Assembly: GCA_965216335.1 (NCBI GenBank)
Contig: OZ244154.1
Coordinates: 1,302,001 to 1,366,000, forward strand
DNA: 64,000 nucleotides
Direction of reading: 5' to 3'
DNA from: JAHEJE01 sp965216335
GTDB taxonomy: Bacteria > Pseudomonadota > Alphaproteobacteria > Rhizobiales > Aestuariivirgaceae
A model generated the notes under the pieces. It had not been told where the DNA came from, ran no database searches, and worked only from the letters and a program-made list of their open reading frames with translations. The translations under genes and the position numbers were made by a program. Positions 57,425 through 64,000 of the stretch are shown one piece after another. How positions within the stretch are numbered: the stretch's first letter is position 1; each line of letters opens with the position of its first letter.

Positions 57425-58703
57425 CCGGACACATGGGTTACAGTTTATTCCTGACACATGGGTAACACTTTTTCATCGAACGGGTCAGGGATCGGTTCGA
57501 TTTTTTTTGGTCTCGTGATCGAAGAATGCGAGATCGTATTGCATGAAGCTGACCATCCAGATGTTGTCCTCGACCTGTTTGACGCCGACATTTTGTCCGG
57601 CGAAGACGGTTGAGAGGTGCACCTTCATCTTGCCCATGCAGATTCTGCCGCACGATGTGATGGTCACGGTGCGGTCATGGAACGGATAGTCGAGTTCCGG
57701 CAGGCCGCGATATTGACGCGGTGACGGTCGGTAGAGCTCGGCCGGCACCTTCATGTCGATGCCCTGATGTGGGCGTTCGTTGTTGTAGACGTCGATGAAG
57801 TCATCGAACTTGCCCTGCTGTTGAAGCATGTTGGCACCGGCCGGCTTGGTGGTCTCCTGTTTGAGAGTGAGGTGCATGCGCTCGTGGCGGCCGTTCTGCT
57901 GAGGGTTGCCCGGCTCGATGCGCTCGATGCCAATCCCCAGCCTTAGCCACCACACCGACAGTTTCGACAGATTGAACAGCGACATGGGGCTTGCGAAGGG
58001 AACGCCATTGTCGGTGCGGATCGCCTTTGGCAGGCCATAATCCCTGAACGTCCGCTCGAAGACATTGAAAGCAAAGGCTTCCTTCGTCGAAGACAAGGCC
58101 TCGCAGGTGATCAGATAGCGGCTGGCGAAGTCGGTGACAGTGAGCGGATAACAGTAGCGCCGGTCGGTGAGCATGAACTCGCCCTTGTAGTCGGCGCACC
58201 ACAGATCGTTGGGCCGATTGGGCAGGGACAGAGCCTTGCCACGCGCCCGGTGGCGTTTGCGCCGGCGCCGCTTGACCAGGCCGTGGCGGTCGAGCACCGC
58301 ATGCACCGTCGAGATCGCAGGTAATGGAATGTCGGGGTAGAGCCTTCTCAGCCGCTCCCTGATCTTCGGCGCCCCCCAGTTGGGCCGCTCCCGCTTGAGT
58401 TGCACGATCCGGCTCTCGACCTGGAACGGCAGTTGGTTGGCATAGCGCTTCGGCCGCCTGGTGCGGTCTGTCAGGCCATCAAGGCCGATGTCCTTGTAGC
58501 GATTGAAGATCTTGTAACCGGTCTTGCGCGAGATATCGAATTCCCGGCACAACGGCGCCATCTTCTCGCCATCCAGCAACCGCGCCACAAAACGAAGACG
58601 TTCATCTTCCACGTTACACTCCTTCCAAGGCACCCCGCGTTCCTCCGCAAAGGGCCAAAAGTGTAACTTATGTCTCCGGAATGACCTGTTACCTATCTCT
58701 CGG
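57425..58703 (-). mobile_element. IS481-family insertion sequence (about 1.28 kb)
   Basis: The ends carry related ~43-bp inverted repeats, each made of two tandem motifs: left CCGGACACATGGGTTACA then CCTGACACATGGGTAACAC, right (reversed) CCGAGAGATAGGTAACA then CCGGAGACATAAGTTACAC. One transposase gene is on the minus strand. The left end lies five bases from the right end of the neighbouring IS3. No clear target duplication was seen. Boundaries are accurate to a few bases. Confidence 0.8.
57485..58633 (-). CDS. IS481-family transposase
   Basis: 382 aa from the GTG at 58633 (reading MPWKECNVEDERLRFVARLL); a second GTG at 58612 has AAGGAG before it. N-terminal HTH (CREFDISRKTGYKIFNRYKD), then a DDE core with D in LWCADYKGEFML, D in AIRTDNGVPFASP and E in NGRHERMHLTLKQET. 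The C-terminal beta-rich tail (GRICMGKMKVHLSTVFAGQN) is typical of the family. The frame is intact. Confidence 0.92.
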   Translation of the reverse strand: MPWKECNVEDERLRFVARLLDGEKMAPLCREFDISRKTGYKIFNRYKDIGLDGLTDRTRRPKRYANQLPFQVESRIVQLKRERPNWGAPKIRERLRRLYPDIPLPAISTVHAVLDRHGLVKRRRRKRHRARGKALSLPNRPNDLWCADYKGEFMLTDRRYCYPLTVTDFASRYLITCEALSSTKEAFAFNVFERTFRDYGLPKAIRTDNGVPFASPMSLFNLSKLSVWWLRLGIGIERIEPGNPQQNGRHERMHLTLKQETTKPAGANMLQQQGKFDDFIDVYNNERPHQGIDMKVPAELYRPSPRQYRGLPELDYPFHDRTVTITSCGRICMGKMKVHLSTVFAGQNVGVKQVEDNIWMVSFMQYDLAFFDHETKKNRTDP

Positions 58704-58818
58704 GAAAGTCACTAGAGTCTAGTGAAATTTCAGCCTATTTCAACGAGCGTTGGGCTCTCGTGAAGACCTTCCGTTTTGGCCCCACCCGACTATTCAAGCG
58801 GCTATGGGGGTAGTGTCC
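58704..58818 (+). other. Short spacer between IS481 and IS256 with a gene-tail-like frame
   Basis: 115 bp. On the plus strand a frame open from the IS481 end reads SEISAYFNERWALVKTFRFG followed by PTRLFKRLWG and a stop near 58812. It resembles the end of a real protein, possibly a cargo gene cut by IS481, but 30-odd residues are not enough to identify it. Confidence 0.3.
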
Positions 58819-60119
58819 AGAGTCTTTCGCACTTTTTGTCATGCGACGGCGGTTCCTTGGGGTTGGTTTTTCATTGCAGTCAGCGGGTCCATGTTCATGT
58901 AGCGCCTCGTTGACCACTGTGTTCCAGCAATGTGTCTCAACCTGGCTGCAGCCAGGTTGAGACAGGATTGTCCGTCTGGGAAAGCCCCGACCACCCTGGT
59001 TCGCCGTCTGATCTCGCGCATCAGCCGCTCCAGCGGATTGTTGGTGCGCAACTTGATCCAGTGACTGTCCGGGAACGCATAGAAGGTCAGCGTCTCGCCA
59101 ATCTTGTCCTCAACCAGCTCTGCCGCCTTGCCCATGCGCTGACGGCGCAGCTCGGCCGCGACCGCTTCGGCCTTGTCGGTGGCCGCCTGCCGGTTCTCCT
59201 GGGCATGGATGGCCTTCAGCATGTGGCTCACCTGGCGCATCTTGCCTGCCGGCACATGACTGAAGACATTGCGATAGAAATGCACCATGCAGCGCTGCCA
59301 CCGGGTCTCGGGCAGATAGTCGGCAACGCTCTCCACCAGGCCACGACAGGCGTCTGATACCACCAGCTCCACACCATTCAGGCCCCGGTCCACCAGATGG
59401 CGCAGGAACGACGACCATCCGGACTTGTCCTCCTTGGCCCCCTCGCAGATGCCCAGAACCTCGCGATAGCCATCCGAGGTCACGCCAATCGCCACCAGCA
59501 GCGAGACGTTGCGCACCTCACCGGCCCATGAGCGCTTCATCACGATACCATCGAGAAAGACATACGGATGTGAGCCCTCAATCGGCTTGTGGCGCCATTC
59601 CTCGATCTTGGCATAGATCTTCTTGTTGAGGTTCGACACCGTCGACGGGCTCACCCGCGTGCCCCACAGCGCCTCGGTGATGTCTTCGACCCGGCGCACC
59701 GAAACACCCGCCAGATACATCTCGATCAAAGCTTCCTCGACGCTGCTCTCGCGGCGCTGGTAGCGTTCTATGATCGCCGTCTCGAATGTTTGTCGCCGCA
59801 GCTTCGGCACCTTCAGCTTGACCGCGCCGGCCTTGGTGTGAAGCGACCGGTCGTAGCTGCCAGCGCGTGTGTCGGTCCGAGCCTCACTGCGCTCATACCG
59901 GCCAGCCCCGCACAACCGGTCGGCCTCGGCATCCAGCATCGCATTCAAGGCTTCTTCAACCGTGCCGCGCACCATCTCGCCAAGGTGATCGCGTATCCGC
60001 GCCTCGTCGATCTGGATCACCTGACCCATCGCCTCGGTCTCCGTATCATCACTCATCGTCTCGCTCCTCTCACTCAGTGTGAAAGGAACCACCGCATCAG
60101 GCAAATGTGCGAAAGACTC
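58819..60119 (-). mobile_element. IS256-family insertion sequence (about 1.3 kb)
   Basis: Terminal repeats AGAGTCTTTCGCAC are found at 58819-58832 and reversed at about 60106-60119. A single Mutator-type transposase gene on the minus strand fills the element. The expected 8-bp target duplication was not seen, so one flank may have been altered. Confidence 0.8.
58839..60056 (-). CDS. IS256-family (Mutator) transposase
   Basis: 405 aa from the ATG at 60056 (MSDDTETEAMGQVIQIDEAR); the open frame reaches 60104. The family signature is clear: LDAEADRLCGAGRYERSEAR, LKVPKLRRQTFETAIIERYQ, EDITEALWGTRVSPSTVSNL, DGIVMKRSWAGEVRNVSLLV, the second Asp in VELVVSDACRGLVESVADYL, the WQRCMVHFYRNVF block and the third acidic residue in TNNPLERLMREIRRRTRVVG. 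Full length. Confidence 0.95.
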   Translation of the reverse strand: MSDDTETEAMGQVIQIDEARIRDHLGEMVRGTVEEALNAMLDAEADRLCGAGRYERSEARTDTRAGSYDRSLHTKAGAVKLKVPKLRRQTFETAIIERYQRRESSVEEALIEMYLAGVSVRRVEDITEALWGTRVSPSTVSNLNKKIYAKIEEWRHKPIEGSHPYVFLDGIVMKRSWAGEVRNVSLLVAIGVTSDGYREVLGICEGAKEDKSGWSSFLRHLVDRGLNGVELVVSDACRGLVESVADYLPETRWQRCMVHFYRNVFSHVPAGKMRQVSHMLKAIHAQENRQAATDKAEAVAAELRRQRMGKAAELVEDKIGETLTFYAFPDSHWIKLRTNNPLERLMREIRRRTRVVGAFPDGQSCLNLAAARLRHIAGTQWSTRRYMNMDPLTAMKNQPQGTAVA

Positions 60120-60181
60120 TCTACGTTATCGCTATGGGTAAGTCATCGAAGAAGACAAAGGTTTCAGTTGCGGCCTTCGGA

Positions 60182-61000
60182 TCAATGGATGTCGGAGAAA
60201 GCCTCCGGCGAGCCGTAGATGACCGGGCAGAAATCGCGCTTCCTGATCACGCCGGCGGCGAACTTGTCTGGGTTTTCCGGCCGGTAGGTGTTCTTTTCCG
60301 AACGCATGTGCACGGTGAACGAACGCCGCGGGTGGTCGGCAAAGTTCGGCCGGCTGCCATGGATCGTCATGCTGTGATGAAACCCGACCGTGCCGAGCGG
60401 TCCGGTGACGGCCTGCTCGCGCCATTCGATCTGCTTGCGCTTCAGCATGTTGGCTTTGAGCTCGTCCAGGCTGCCAGGTCTTGAAATGCTGCTGCCGCCG
60501 ATCACCTCATCGTAATGGTGTGAACGCATGACATAATTGATCGGGCTGGAGTCATCGGTAATCGGCACGAACGGAATCCACGCGGTCACAAAGTCGCCGT
60601 TGAAGAACGCCGTATACTGGCCATCCTGGTGCCAGCCGACCTTGTACTGCGCTTCCGGTGTCGGTGGCTTGTGGATCATGTGGGCGAAGAACACCTGGAT
60701 GGCCTCGCCATCCAGTAGCTTGGCGGCCCATTCACCGATCCCGGTATCGGTGATCACGCGGCGCAGGGCATCGTCGGCCAGATGCGGGTAGTTGATGCGG
60801 ATCATCGAGTTCTGCGGGTCCGACAGACCGGCGCCGGCCCGTTCGTTGAGCTGGACGCCCTTGGGCAACTCTTCAAGGGCAAGGATGCGGTCGAAGGCGC
60901 CATAGGCCTCGCGCAGCAGTTCCGGATCGATCAGGGATTGGGCGACAGCAAAGCCGTTGGCTTGAAAGAAGTCCACGTCTGCTGCTGTCGGCTCGGTCAT
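60182..61000 (-). CDS. Phytanoyl-CoA dioxygenase (PhyH) family protein
   Basis: 272 aa from the ATG at 61000 (MTEPTAADVDFFQANGFAVA); a longer open frame upstream overlaps the divergent gene and the operator. Fe(II)/2-oxoglutarate oxygenase fold with the iron ligands HxD in KVGWHQDGQYTAFF, AWIPFVPITDDSSPINYVMR-type core, and the distal His followed by the 2-oxoglutarate-binding Arg in FHHSMTIHGSRPNFADHPRR. The family hydroxylates lipids or small metabolites; the substrate is unknown. The start lies 28-53 bases from the proposed BigR-type operator, which it shares with the divergent isoprenoid-synthase-like gene. Confidence 0.85.
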   Translation of the reverse strand: MTEPTAADVDFFQANGFAVAQSLIDPELLREAYGAFDRILALEELPKGVQLNERAGAGLSDPQNSMIRINYPHLADDALRRVITDTGIGEWAAKLLDGEAIQVFFAHMIHKPPTPEAQYKVGWHQDGQYTAFFNGDFVTAWIPFVPITDDSSPINYVMRSHHYDEVIGGSSISRPGSLDELKANMLKRKQIEWREQAVTGPLGTVGFHHSMTIHGSRPNFADHPRRSFTVHMRSEKNTYRPENPDKFAAGVIRKRDFCPVIYGSPEAFSDIH

Positions 61001-61027
61001 GGTGCTGTCTTTGCGCTGGTGCCCTTG

Positions 61028-61053
61028 TATTAGAATAATCGTATATACTAATG
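61028..61053. promoter_or_regulatory. Candidate BigR/SqrR-type operator, phyH side
   Basis: AT-rich TATTAGAATAATC (61028-61040) followed by GTATATACTAATG; ATTAG and CTAAT form outer half-sites. The 13-mer is identical to one at 63241-63253, the only other divergent promoter in this block. AT-rich dyads of this type are bound by ArsR-family persulfide sensors. The regulator gene lies at 63680. Confidence 0.55.
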
Positions 61054-61112
61054 TGATTTGCAACGGCATTCGATGCAGTCCTCCCATTCCCGAATGCGCA
61101 GTGCAGAGTGCG

Positions 61113-62078
61113 ATGAGAAAATCGGCAACAGCAGGCAACGGCACCACAGTCGCGATGCCGCATCAGCGGGCCGCCGGCATGTCAGCTGGCAATGTGTTTG
61201 TCTCCGATGTGCTGGAAGGGCTTCTCGATGCCGGGGCCGAGCGGGCCCTAGTGCGCGAGAATTGTCTTGCGGCTGTGCGCGGCCTTCCGGCCGAGATCGC
61301 CGGGCAGGCCGACTACTATGGCGGCAAGTGCATGGGCTACCCGGCGATCTGGATGTTGCGCCATGCGCTCGGTCTGGACCGGCAAGATCTTGGCCATGCG
61401 ACAGCAGCCTGCCGGGCGTCGTTGTTCCTGAGCCTGACGGCATCGATCATGGACGATTGGATCGATCGCGATGAACCCGTCAGCGTCGCACCGGCTGCGC
61501 TCTTTTATATGCTGATGGTCCGAGGCCTGGGCACGCCTCGCCAGGACATGCCGGTCCATGAACTGGTCGTCGACAAGCTGCGTGAAGTGATCGAGCAGCT
61601 TCTTGTTGTTGAACGAAGCGCCCAGTTGGGCGCACAAGAGAAACTGGAGGTTTGCGCCGGCATCGCGCGCGAATCCGGCATCAAGATCGGCAACTTTCAC
61701 GAGCTGATTGCGGCGGAACTCTGCGCACATCTGTCCTTGGAGGCAGCCAACACCGAAGCCCTGCGGCGTCTTGCAAACGGGTTCGGCCAATGGTGCGCGC
61801 TGCTGGATGACATCATTGATGTCCGCGCGGACATTGCTGCCGGCGATTGGGCAAGTGTGCCGGCGGCCAAGTTGCTGAGTGAATGTAACGGCAAGCTGCC
61901 CAGGCTTGCCGCCATCGCACCGGGTGCGGAGACGCGGCTGTTGTCGGTCGCCGAGCAGGAACTGGAAGCATTGACAGCCGAGGCCCGCCAAGCAGGCTTC
62001 GAGGATTTAGCCGCGGCGTTCGAGAGTGTGCAAACCAGATTGCCGGAGCATTTTGCGGCACTAATCGCCGTGCGCTAA
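61113..62078 (+). CDS. Class I isoprenoid-synthase-fold protein
   Basis: 321 aa from the ATG at 61113; other in-frame ATGs at 61155 and 61179 are possible and none has a strong ribosome-binding site. All-helical. Two acidic metal-binding-like motifs fit a trans-isoprenyl diphosphate synthase or terpene synthase fold: MDDWIDRD (helix D position) and LLDDIIDVRADIAAGDW (helix H position). Another conserved-looking block is ADYYGGKCMGYPAIWMLRHA. It is shorter and more divergent than GGPP synthases, so whether it makes or only binds a prenyl diphosphate is open. It is divergent from phyH and convergent with the sulfur transporter (8 bp between stops). Confidence 0.65.
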   Translation: MRKSATAGNGTTVAMPHQRAAGMSAGNVFVSDVLEGLLDAGAERALVRENCLAAVRGLPAEIAGQADYYGGKCMGYPAIWMLRHALGLDRQDLGHATAACRASLFLSLTASIMDDWIDRDEPVSVAPAALFYMLMVRGLGTPRQDMPVHELVVDKLREVIEQLLVVERSAQLGAQEKLEVCAGIARESGIKIGNFHELIAAELCAHLSLEAANTEALRRLANGFGQWCALLDDIIDVRADIAAGDWASVPAAKLLSECNGKLPRLAAIAPGAETRLLSVAEQELEALTAEARQAGFEDLAAAFESVQTRLPEHFAALIAVR

Positions 62079-62086
62079 CGGACCCA

Positions 62087-63193
62087 TCAAGCCTGGGACA
62101 TGATCCGCCATTCCATATACTTCACGCCGCCAATGCCGCCTGCAACGATGAAAACGAAAGTAATGAAAGAGCCGATTGCCAATGTGGATGAGCCGGTGAT
62201 CGCCTGACCGACGGTGCAGCCGAGCGCCATGACGCCGCCGACACCCATCAAGGACGCACCACCCAGATTGCGCAGCGCATCGGCCGGGCTGGCAAATGTG
62301 GTGACCCGGAAACGCTTCATCGAAATCGCCGCCAGAAAACTGCCGACGATCGCCCCGAACACCGTGACAACGCCGAAGCCCGGCAGGCCGAGCGCCGTGA
62401 ACCGCGTCAGATACTCAATGGCATCGCCGGCCGGCCGCACATAGGTCAGCGAAATCGGCTGCACTGGTGTGTCCGCAAACTCGTCGAAAGCCAGCCCGGT
62501 GAGGGCCCAGCCGAAGGCGACGCACAGACCGATGCCGATGCCGGCCAGCAGATGCGGCGGCGAGGAACGGAACTGGCTGTCCTTCAGACAGTAGAGCAAG
62601 ATCGCTGCCACAACGATCAGGCTGACGAGGCCGCTTGCACTTGTGGTCCCCATGCCCGACAGGGCGGCGACAATTGTCCCAAGGCCCTGGTCAGACGCAC
62701 CAATCGGCGCCAGGTCGATCTCACCGATGGCAACGACGGCCGCGCGCAGCGGTCCGATCAGGCCGCCGATCGCCATATAGGCGAACAGGCCGGTAACGAT
62801 CAGCACCACCAGCGAGCCGATATCGCCGCCGCCAAGCCGCGCCAGATTGCGGCTGACGCAGCCGCCGGCCAGCACCATGCCGAAGCCGAACAGCAGCCCG
62901 CCAAGCACATTGCCGACCCACGACACCGTTGGCCGCAGATACATCGACGCTGACAGATCGACAGCCCCGAGGTGCTGGAAGAGTTGCGCGCCGACGATAG
63001 CCACCGCGGTTGCCAGAAGCCAGGCCCGAAAGCGCCGGTAGTCGCCGAACGACAGCAGGTCGGACAGCGAGCCCATGGTGCAGAAATTCGTGCGATAAAC
63101 GATGAAGCCGAACGCCATGCCGATCAGGAAACCGCCTATGGCGACGTAAGTGTCCGGCGATTCGAGAATGACCTCTTTAAGTCCCTCCAACAT
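62087..63193 (-). CDS. YeeE/YedE family sulfur (thiosulfate/sulfite) transporter
   Basis: 368 aa from the ATG at 63193 (MLEGLKEVILESPDTYVAIG), AGGAG 9 bases upstream; a TTG two codons earlier is too close to it. Polytopic, ~9-10 helices in two pseudo-repeats. Conserved cysteines sit in YRTNFCTMGSLSDLLSFG, MVLAGGCVSRNLARLGGG and VMALGCTVGQAITG, as in TsuA/YeeE, where such Cys pass thiosulfate through the channel. It is divergent from a small unknown gene with a BigR-type operator between. Confidence 0.88.
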   Translation of the reverse strand: MLEGLKEVILESPDTYVAIGGFLIGMAFGFIVYRTNFCTMGSLSDLLSFGDYRRFRAWLLATAVAIVGAQLFQHLGAVDLSASMYLRPTVSWVGNVLGGLLFGFGMVLAGGCVSRNLARLGGGDIGSLVVLIVTGLFAYMAIGGLIGPLRAAVVAIGEIDLAPIGASDQGLGTIVAALSGMGTTSASGLVSLIVVAAILLYCLKDSQFRSSPPHLLAGIGIGLCVAFGWALTGLAFDEFADTPVQPISLTYVRPAGDAIEYLTRFTALGLPGFGVVTVFGAIVGSFLAAISMKRFRVTTFASPADALRNLGGASLMGVGGVMALGCTVGQAITGSSTLAIGSFITFVFIVAGGIGGVKYMEWRIMSQA

Positions 63194-63240
63194 TGCCAAC
63201 AGCTCCTGCCTGAGGATTGCATTGATTGTACATTACTGTA

Positions 63241-63257
63241 TATTAGAATAATCTAAT
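63241..63257. promoter_or_regulatory. Candidate BigR/SqrR-type operator, sulfur transporter side
   Basis: Perfect inverted repeat ATTAGA-ATAA-TCTAAT (63242-63257) inside TATTAGAATAATC, about 50 bases before the transporter start and about 40 before the divergent small gene. It shares an exact 13-mer with the site at 61028. The AT-rich flank TGTACATTACTGTATA (around 63228-63243) could hold the -10 elements. Regulation by the adjacent ArsR-type protein is inferred. Confidence 0.6.
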
Positions 63258-63295
63258 GAACAAGCGCGATTTGATCTACCCGCCGACTTACGCAC

Positions 63296-63631
63296 ATGAG
63301 ACTTCTCGATGAATTGCGACACACCGCAGACCGCCTCGACAGCGTCTTTCAGACTCAGCTCATGCGCGAGGACATTGCCCGCATCGAAGAACTGGCCGAG
63401 ATGGCGCGAACGCAAGAGACCTACGAACAGTTCGAGAAGGCCGGCCTCTACCTCGGCTGGACCCAAGGCGACATGCGCACCTTCGAACTGACCGCCGACC
63501 TCAGGCCGTTCCTCAAGGCGATTCACGCAGCAGCAAACGAGCCCCAGTCCGACGCGCACGACATGCAGGTCCGCGACACCTGGATCGCCTTCAACCAGGC
63601 GCGAATGGCCAAACTGATCGGCTGTCTCTAG
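63296..63631 (+). CDS. Hypothetical protein, divergent from the sulfur transporter
   Basis: 111 aa, no family recognised. Starts MRLLDELRHTADRLDSVFQT; helical and charged, with REDIARIEELAEMARTQETY, LYLGWTQGDMRTFELTADLR and a final Cys (LIGCL). No signal or membrane segment. The ribosome-binding site is weak. Its promoter would share the operator with the transporter, and it ends in the terminator that separates it from the repressor gene, so it is probably part of the same regulon. Confidence 0.6.
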   Translation: MRLLDELRHTADRLDSVFQTQLMREDIARIEELAEMARTQETYEQFEKAGLYLGWTQGDMRTFELTADLRPFLKAIHAAANEPQSDAHDMQVRDTWIAFNQARMAKLIGCL

Positions 63632-63666
63632 AGCATCGGACGATAAGTCTGTGCCCGATGCTCTAG
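63628..63666. terminator. Bidirectional hairpin terminator
   Basis: A perfect 12-bp inverted repeat CTAGAGCATCGG (63628-63639) / CCGATGCTCTAG (63655-63666) with a 15-nt loop, located between the convergent small gene and the arsR-type gene. It includes the stop codon of the former. Without a long T-run its efficiency is uncertain. Confidence 0.6.
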
Positions 63667-63679
63667 GGCCTGTGGACAG

Positions 63680-63997
63680 TCAGGCCGATGTCTTGCTTGC
63701 GGGCGCGTTGCAGAACAGGTCGTACAGCGTTTCCATGATGGCCCCGGCATCGTTGCTGGCGAGCGAATAATAAATCGATTGCGCTTCCCGGCGTGTGCGC
63801 ACCAGGCGGCCGCGGCGCAGGATGGCCAGATGCTGGGACAGGGCGGACTGGCTGAGGCCGATGACCTTTTCCAGCTCGTGCACGGACATCTCGCCCTGGG
63901 TCAGATGGCACAGGATCAGCAGCCGCCACTGGTTCGACATGTTGCGCAGCAACTCGCTCGCCCGCCCGGCATTCTCATGCAGGACCGCCATGTCCAT
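63680..63997 (-). CDS. ArsR-family repressor, BigR/SqrR (persulfide sensor) type
   Basis: 105 aa from the ATG at 63997; only three bases remain upstream, so a slightly longer N-terminus cannot be excluded. Winged HTH: SNQWRLLILCHLTQGEMSVH, LEKVIGLSQSALSQHLAILR, RREAQSIYYSLASND. Two cysteines sit where BigR and SqrR have their dithiol switch: one in LILCHL (helix 2) and one in YDLFCNAP (last helix). In those proteins, sulfide-derived persulfides link the two Cys and release DNA, de-repressing sulfur-oxidation genes. Proximity to a YeeE-type transporter supports this. Confidence 0.82.
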   Translation of the reverse strand: MDMAVLHENAGRASELLRNMSNQWRLLILCHLTQGEMSVHELEKVIGLSQSALSQHLAILRRGRLVRTRREAQSIYYSLASNDAGAIMETLYDLFCNAPASKTSA

Positions 63998-64000
63998 CTC

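Noticed and set aside
60120..60181. Short frame starting MGKSSKKTKVSVAAFG after IS256
   Set aside because: It could be the start of a destroyed gene, but it runs antisense into phyH and only ~17 residues lie outside; not enough to call.

Overview
The window is GC-rich alphaproteobacterial DNA, most likely from the order Hyphomicrobiales. The evidence is a Ros/MucR zinc-finger regulator, many dense minus-strand operons, and the gene order tRNA-Tyr, tRNA-Gly, tuf, tRNA-Trp, secE, nusG, rplK, rplA, rplJ, rplL, rpoB, rpoC. I cannot name a genus.

Layout. (1) 1-11007: the core translation and transcription block, read right to left from the tRNAs to the 5' part of rpoC, with rlmB and tRNA-Thr on the other strand. 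(2) 11008-16563: an accessory stretch holding an unknown protein, a small membrane protein, a gene-poor region with GC-rich direct repeats, and a complete IS3-type element that cuts off the 3' half of a type II secretin gene (gspD). (3) 16739-18786: trmO, a B3/B4 tRNA-editing-like protein and an MlaC-like protein. (4) 19003-27632: a probable carnitine/crotonobetaine catabolic locus made of a hydrolase, an orphan ABC binding protein, an ADP-forming acyl-CoA synthetase, a BKACE enzyme, a CdhR-like GlxA/AraC regulator, carnitine dehydrogenase and a CaiD-like hydratase. (5) 27894-34500: a tight five-gene operon of unknown function, with a coiled-coil protein, an unknown protein, an AAA+ ATPase, another unknown protein and a membrane-anchored DUF2333-like protein. 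It is the best candidate for an undescribed system here. (6) 34693-54443: mucR, a second BKACE with a 3-hydroxyacyl-CoA dehydrogenase and an M20 amidohydrolase, a phosphohexomutase, cobS/cobT, a membrane histidine kinase, a uracil-DNA-glycosylase-like protein, an IclR regulator, mrp, a DMT transporter fused to a long Ala/Glu-rich tail, a GST, and serC-serA. (7) 54559-60119: dusA with a truncated integrase at its 5' end, followed by three insertion sequences (IS3, IS481, IS256), the wreck of a dusA-targeting island. (8) 60182-63997: a putative sulfide/persulfide-responsive block with a PhyH-type dioxygenase, a class I isoprenoid-synthase-like protein, a YeeE/YedE sulfur transporter, a small unknown protein and a BigR/SqrR-like ArsR repressor. 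An identical 13-mer operator core lies in both divergent intergenic regions.

No rRNA genes or CRISPR arrays were seen. Family names rest on motif recognition by eye; no database search was possible.
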